DNA of 64,000 nucleotides, taken from positions 61,638,100 through 61,702,099 of the forward strand of contig CM042145.1 in the NCBI GenBank assembly GCA_023376005.1, written 5' to 3'. Positions 61,926 through 64,000 of the stretch are shown here, one piece after another. Numbering within the stretch: position 1 is the first letter of the stretch; each line of letters opens with the position of its first letter. Under the pieces are notes generated by a model. That model did not search any database. It had not been told where the DNA came from and saw nothing but the letters and a program-made list of their open reading frames with translations. A program made the translations under genes and the position numbers. This DNA is from Doryteuthis pealeii (lineage: Eukaryota; Mollusca; Cephalopoda; Myopsida; Loliginidae).

Positions 61926-62430
61926 TATATGATAATGAAATTTATTGTGTACAGTGCTCAGATGCACCACAATCAATCAAAATCTCATGTCTAGTACATA
62001 GAATAATGTATTAATGTCAGGAACATGAATAGTATACAGTAATAATATACATGTATGGGTGCGCGTGTATGCATATGTATGTGGATGGGGGTATCAGGTA
62101 TAGTGTTGGCAGACAACAGGAAACATGGAGGCTTTGAAAGATGCAGTGTTTCTGCATCCCACAACGGGCACAGGCAGCTTATTCCATGCCTCTGGAACTC
62201 TGAGCGTGAAAAAATGTTTCCGATAGTCACGTGAGCGATGCTGTTTTCTGACTTTGTAGGCATGCCCACGTGTGTTAGAAAGATGGAGATCAAAAAGGTG
62301 CTCAAGGTTGCTGTTGTTAAGATGATTAATGACCTTATGAGCGTTTACCAGCTCAGTTGCCAGACGCCGGAGTTTCAACGAATCCATTCCCAGGGCAGCA
62401 AGACGTTCAGAATATGGCAGATGCCTGATA
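61926..62430 (-). mobile_element. CR1/L2-like LINE 3' end
   Basis: Encodes the RT C-terminus at 62387-62094: MDSLKLRRLATELVNAHKVI, LHLSNTRGHAYKVRKQHRSR, RVPEAWNKLPVPVVGC, ending VVCQHYT before a stop. The 3' UTR ends CTGAGCACTGTACACAATAA and TTTCATTATCA. 5'-truncated. It is the best-preserved of three copies in the window. Confidence 0.8.
62094..62387 (-). CDS. LINE reverse transcriptase C-terminal fragment
   Basis: 97 residues open to the natural stop. The R-G-H-x-x-K-x-R-K and W-N-x-L-P motifs are typical of the extreme C-terminus of CR1/L2/Jockey-type reverse transcriptases. No catalytic motif is present, so it is non-functional alone. Confidence 0.75.
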   Translation of the reverse strand: MDSLKLRRLATELVNAHKVINHLNNSNLEHLFDLHLSNTRGHAYKVRKQHRSRDYRKHFFTLRVPEAWNKLPVPVVGCRNTASFKASMFPVVCQHYT

Positions 62431-62944
62431 TGAGTTCAAACTAGCTGAGCTTTGATTTAAAATTGACCTTATGGGTGTGTGTGGAGGGGGGGGTCGATGT
62501 ACAAATGCATGAAAATTCGTTTCAGAAGTTATCGAAGCTTTCCCGTAAAAAAAAAAAATTAAACAAAAAAAAAAAAGATTCCAAGGGAAGTTACTCGATT
62601 ATTATGGTGTTTTATCTGTAGGAGTTATTTCCCTTGTAACATTAGTTATTTTCGTTAGTATATATTTTCTGATTTTACTATTCTTCAGTAGGATTTTATT
62701 TTATTTTATCAAATAGTTTTAAATAATACATATTTTACATCAATTATATTTTTTCATAGAAATATTTTCTATTTCTTTTCAATTTAAAAATAATTTGTCA
62801 CATTGTGGCAGCTGCGAGGAATATTTCATTAAAAACATTTAAGTGAGCCCAAATAATTTTTAAAAGGAATGTCATTTCTATTTATTGGGTAATTTAAGAT
62901 TGATGATCACGCTTAACCTGGCCTTTTATTCAAATTAATATAAA

Positions 62945-63205
62945 TTAGCAGCCCCTGTGGATATACCACAGTATGATAATTTAATTATTATAATCTTTGA
63001 TATGTTTACTTAAGAGCTATTGATAAATAGTTCCATTTATAAAAAGTATAATAATCTTGATTTAACTCTCTTTTTTTCTTTTCTTCTTTTCATTTTTTTT
63101 CATTATGTTCAATAAAAACAGATTAGCTCACCCCTTCTCCCCATCTTTCCCTTAATCTCTTTCTTTCTGTATTTTTTCTGTGTAACATGTCCTTTTTCTT
63201 CCCTG
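62945..63205 (-). mobile_element. Helitron, group 2, 5'-truncated
   Basis: Minus-strand 3' end: hairpin CTGTGGTATATCCACAG, then GGGCTGCTAA and T. The CT-rich body matches 59820-60000 and ends abruptly near 63205. Confidence 0.72.
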
Positions 63206-63443
63206 ATGCAAGTGCCAGTTTAGTCGCCGGCAACCCAACCATGGAACCAGTTTACTAGTTTACATGGTACTAGTAGCATGTAAGAAAGAAGACCAGACTT
63301 GTCCTGACCTGACTAAGAAATATTCAAAGTTAATTGATATCATATAACTGTGAAAAACCCATGAGAAAAATCTACACTAGATGGGTTGATATACAAATAA
63401 TCATATGCTCTCAAATAATCACTTATATTTAGTAATATTAGAG

Positions 63444-63718
63444 GTGTGTGGGGTAATAGTTAACGTCATAGGAAATGGACTCGTTGACCCAAGTTCAAAT
63501 CCTGGACGAGGCTATTTGCATTTCACATAGCATTAATACCTTTCAGAAAGTATGCATCCCATTACTCCTTCCAGCTATGGGTGAATAGTAGGACAGACTG
63601 GGTTCTTTAGCCTTGGCTAGGTAACCAGTCTACGAGAAGGAAAACTCTGAATTCAAAACCTGTTAAACTCTGTGTAAGAAATTGATCTTATGTCACATTG
63701 TGTGGAGGGGTTGGTAAA
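63444..63718 (+). mobile_element. tRNA-derived SINE (family B), complete copy
   Basis: GTGTGGGGTAATAGTTAACG (head), CAAGTTCAAATCCTGGACGA (box B-like), CTATGGGTGAATAGTAGGAC, GTAACCAGTCTACGAGAAGG, and the end TTGTGTGGAGGGGTTGGTAA. Same order as 32944-33235. Confidence 0.8.
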
Positions 63719-63822
63719 TATATACATTTAGTAATATTCATTGTTTACAGATTTATATGGTTTGAAGTAAACTATTAAAATCCTTATAAAACAATAATAG
63801 TTTCAAACAGGACCTATCTAAT

Positions 63823-64000
63823 TGTTGTACCGGCCGTTCCTACAGTGGAGAACATGCACCGGTTCTCACTATAAATATTGAGACACCGAGTGGAAAGGAG
63901 GACTGTTCCCGTTAACGACAAGCTAGTCGTACATGTACCATTAATTGTAAATACACTTGTCTTATTTTACCCCATCTCGACTTGACTTCTTTTTACTGTT
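63823..64000 (+). mobile_element. LTR cut by the window edge (same family as 32008-32203)
   Basis: Starts TGTTGTACCGGCCGTTCC and matches the solo LTR almost base for base for 178 of about 196 bases (TATA motif CACTATAAATATTGAGAC). Whether a full element follows lies beyond the window. Confidence 0.82.

Overview
The window looks like a piece of an AT-rich, repeat-loaded animal genome. It holds one long, intron-rich host gene set among transposons. The organism is probably a mollusc or a related lophotrochozoan. This is an inference from the animal-style gene structure, the many tRNA-derived SINEs, Helitrons and non-LTR elements, and the recurring motif GTTATCTCCCTTG. The cephalopod or gastropod clade cannot be settled from sequence alone.

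The only convincing host gene lies on the minus strand, from 59102 down to 28985. It is a secreted glycoside hydrolase family 3 (beta-xylosidase-like) enzyme. I could place all twelve coding exons. Each has GT-AG junctions and compatible phases, and together they give 2274 nt, which is 757 codons plus a stop. All other coding sequence found belongs to mobile elements.

Layout. 1-19.0 kb: a dense, nested array of one repeat, about 570-640 bp when intact, called here the hairpin-tail SINE. It has a fixed head (GCCCTGTCGG on the minus strand), a 3' hairpin and a CCAA-rich tail. Three copies have perfect 10-12 bp target duplications. 19.0-21.1 kb: mostly unassigned, with one tRNA-derived SINE. 21.1-23.0 kb: a compact 1.76-kb LTR retrotransposon coding only for Gag and protease, inserted in one arm of an inverted-repeat element. 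23-29 kb: low-complexity DNA, SINE pieces and a Helitron. 29-59.1 kb: the GH3 gene. Its introns hold several Helitron families, foldback elements, a 5'-truncated RNase H-bearing LINE, solo or partial LTRs, tRNA-derived SINEs, a 60-bp minisatellite, and a 1.66-kb tandem duplication whose second copy gained a Helitron. 59.1-64 kb: the GH3 upstream region, an AT-rich satellite split by a Helitron, a CR1/L2-like LINE fragment, a tRNA-derived SINE, and an LTR cut by the window edge.

How the parts relate. The LINE at 42.1-44.1 kb ends in almost the same 3' hairpin as the abundant SINE (shared 14-mer ACGGCATATCAACC). This LINE family is therefore the best candidate for the enzyme that mobilises the SINE. 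The Helitrons fall into three groups by their 3' hairpins, but two groups share a similar 5' end. One insertion can be checked against an intact empty site in the same window. These relationships are the main result. The GH3 gene is an intact host gene whose introns have absorbed them.
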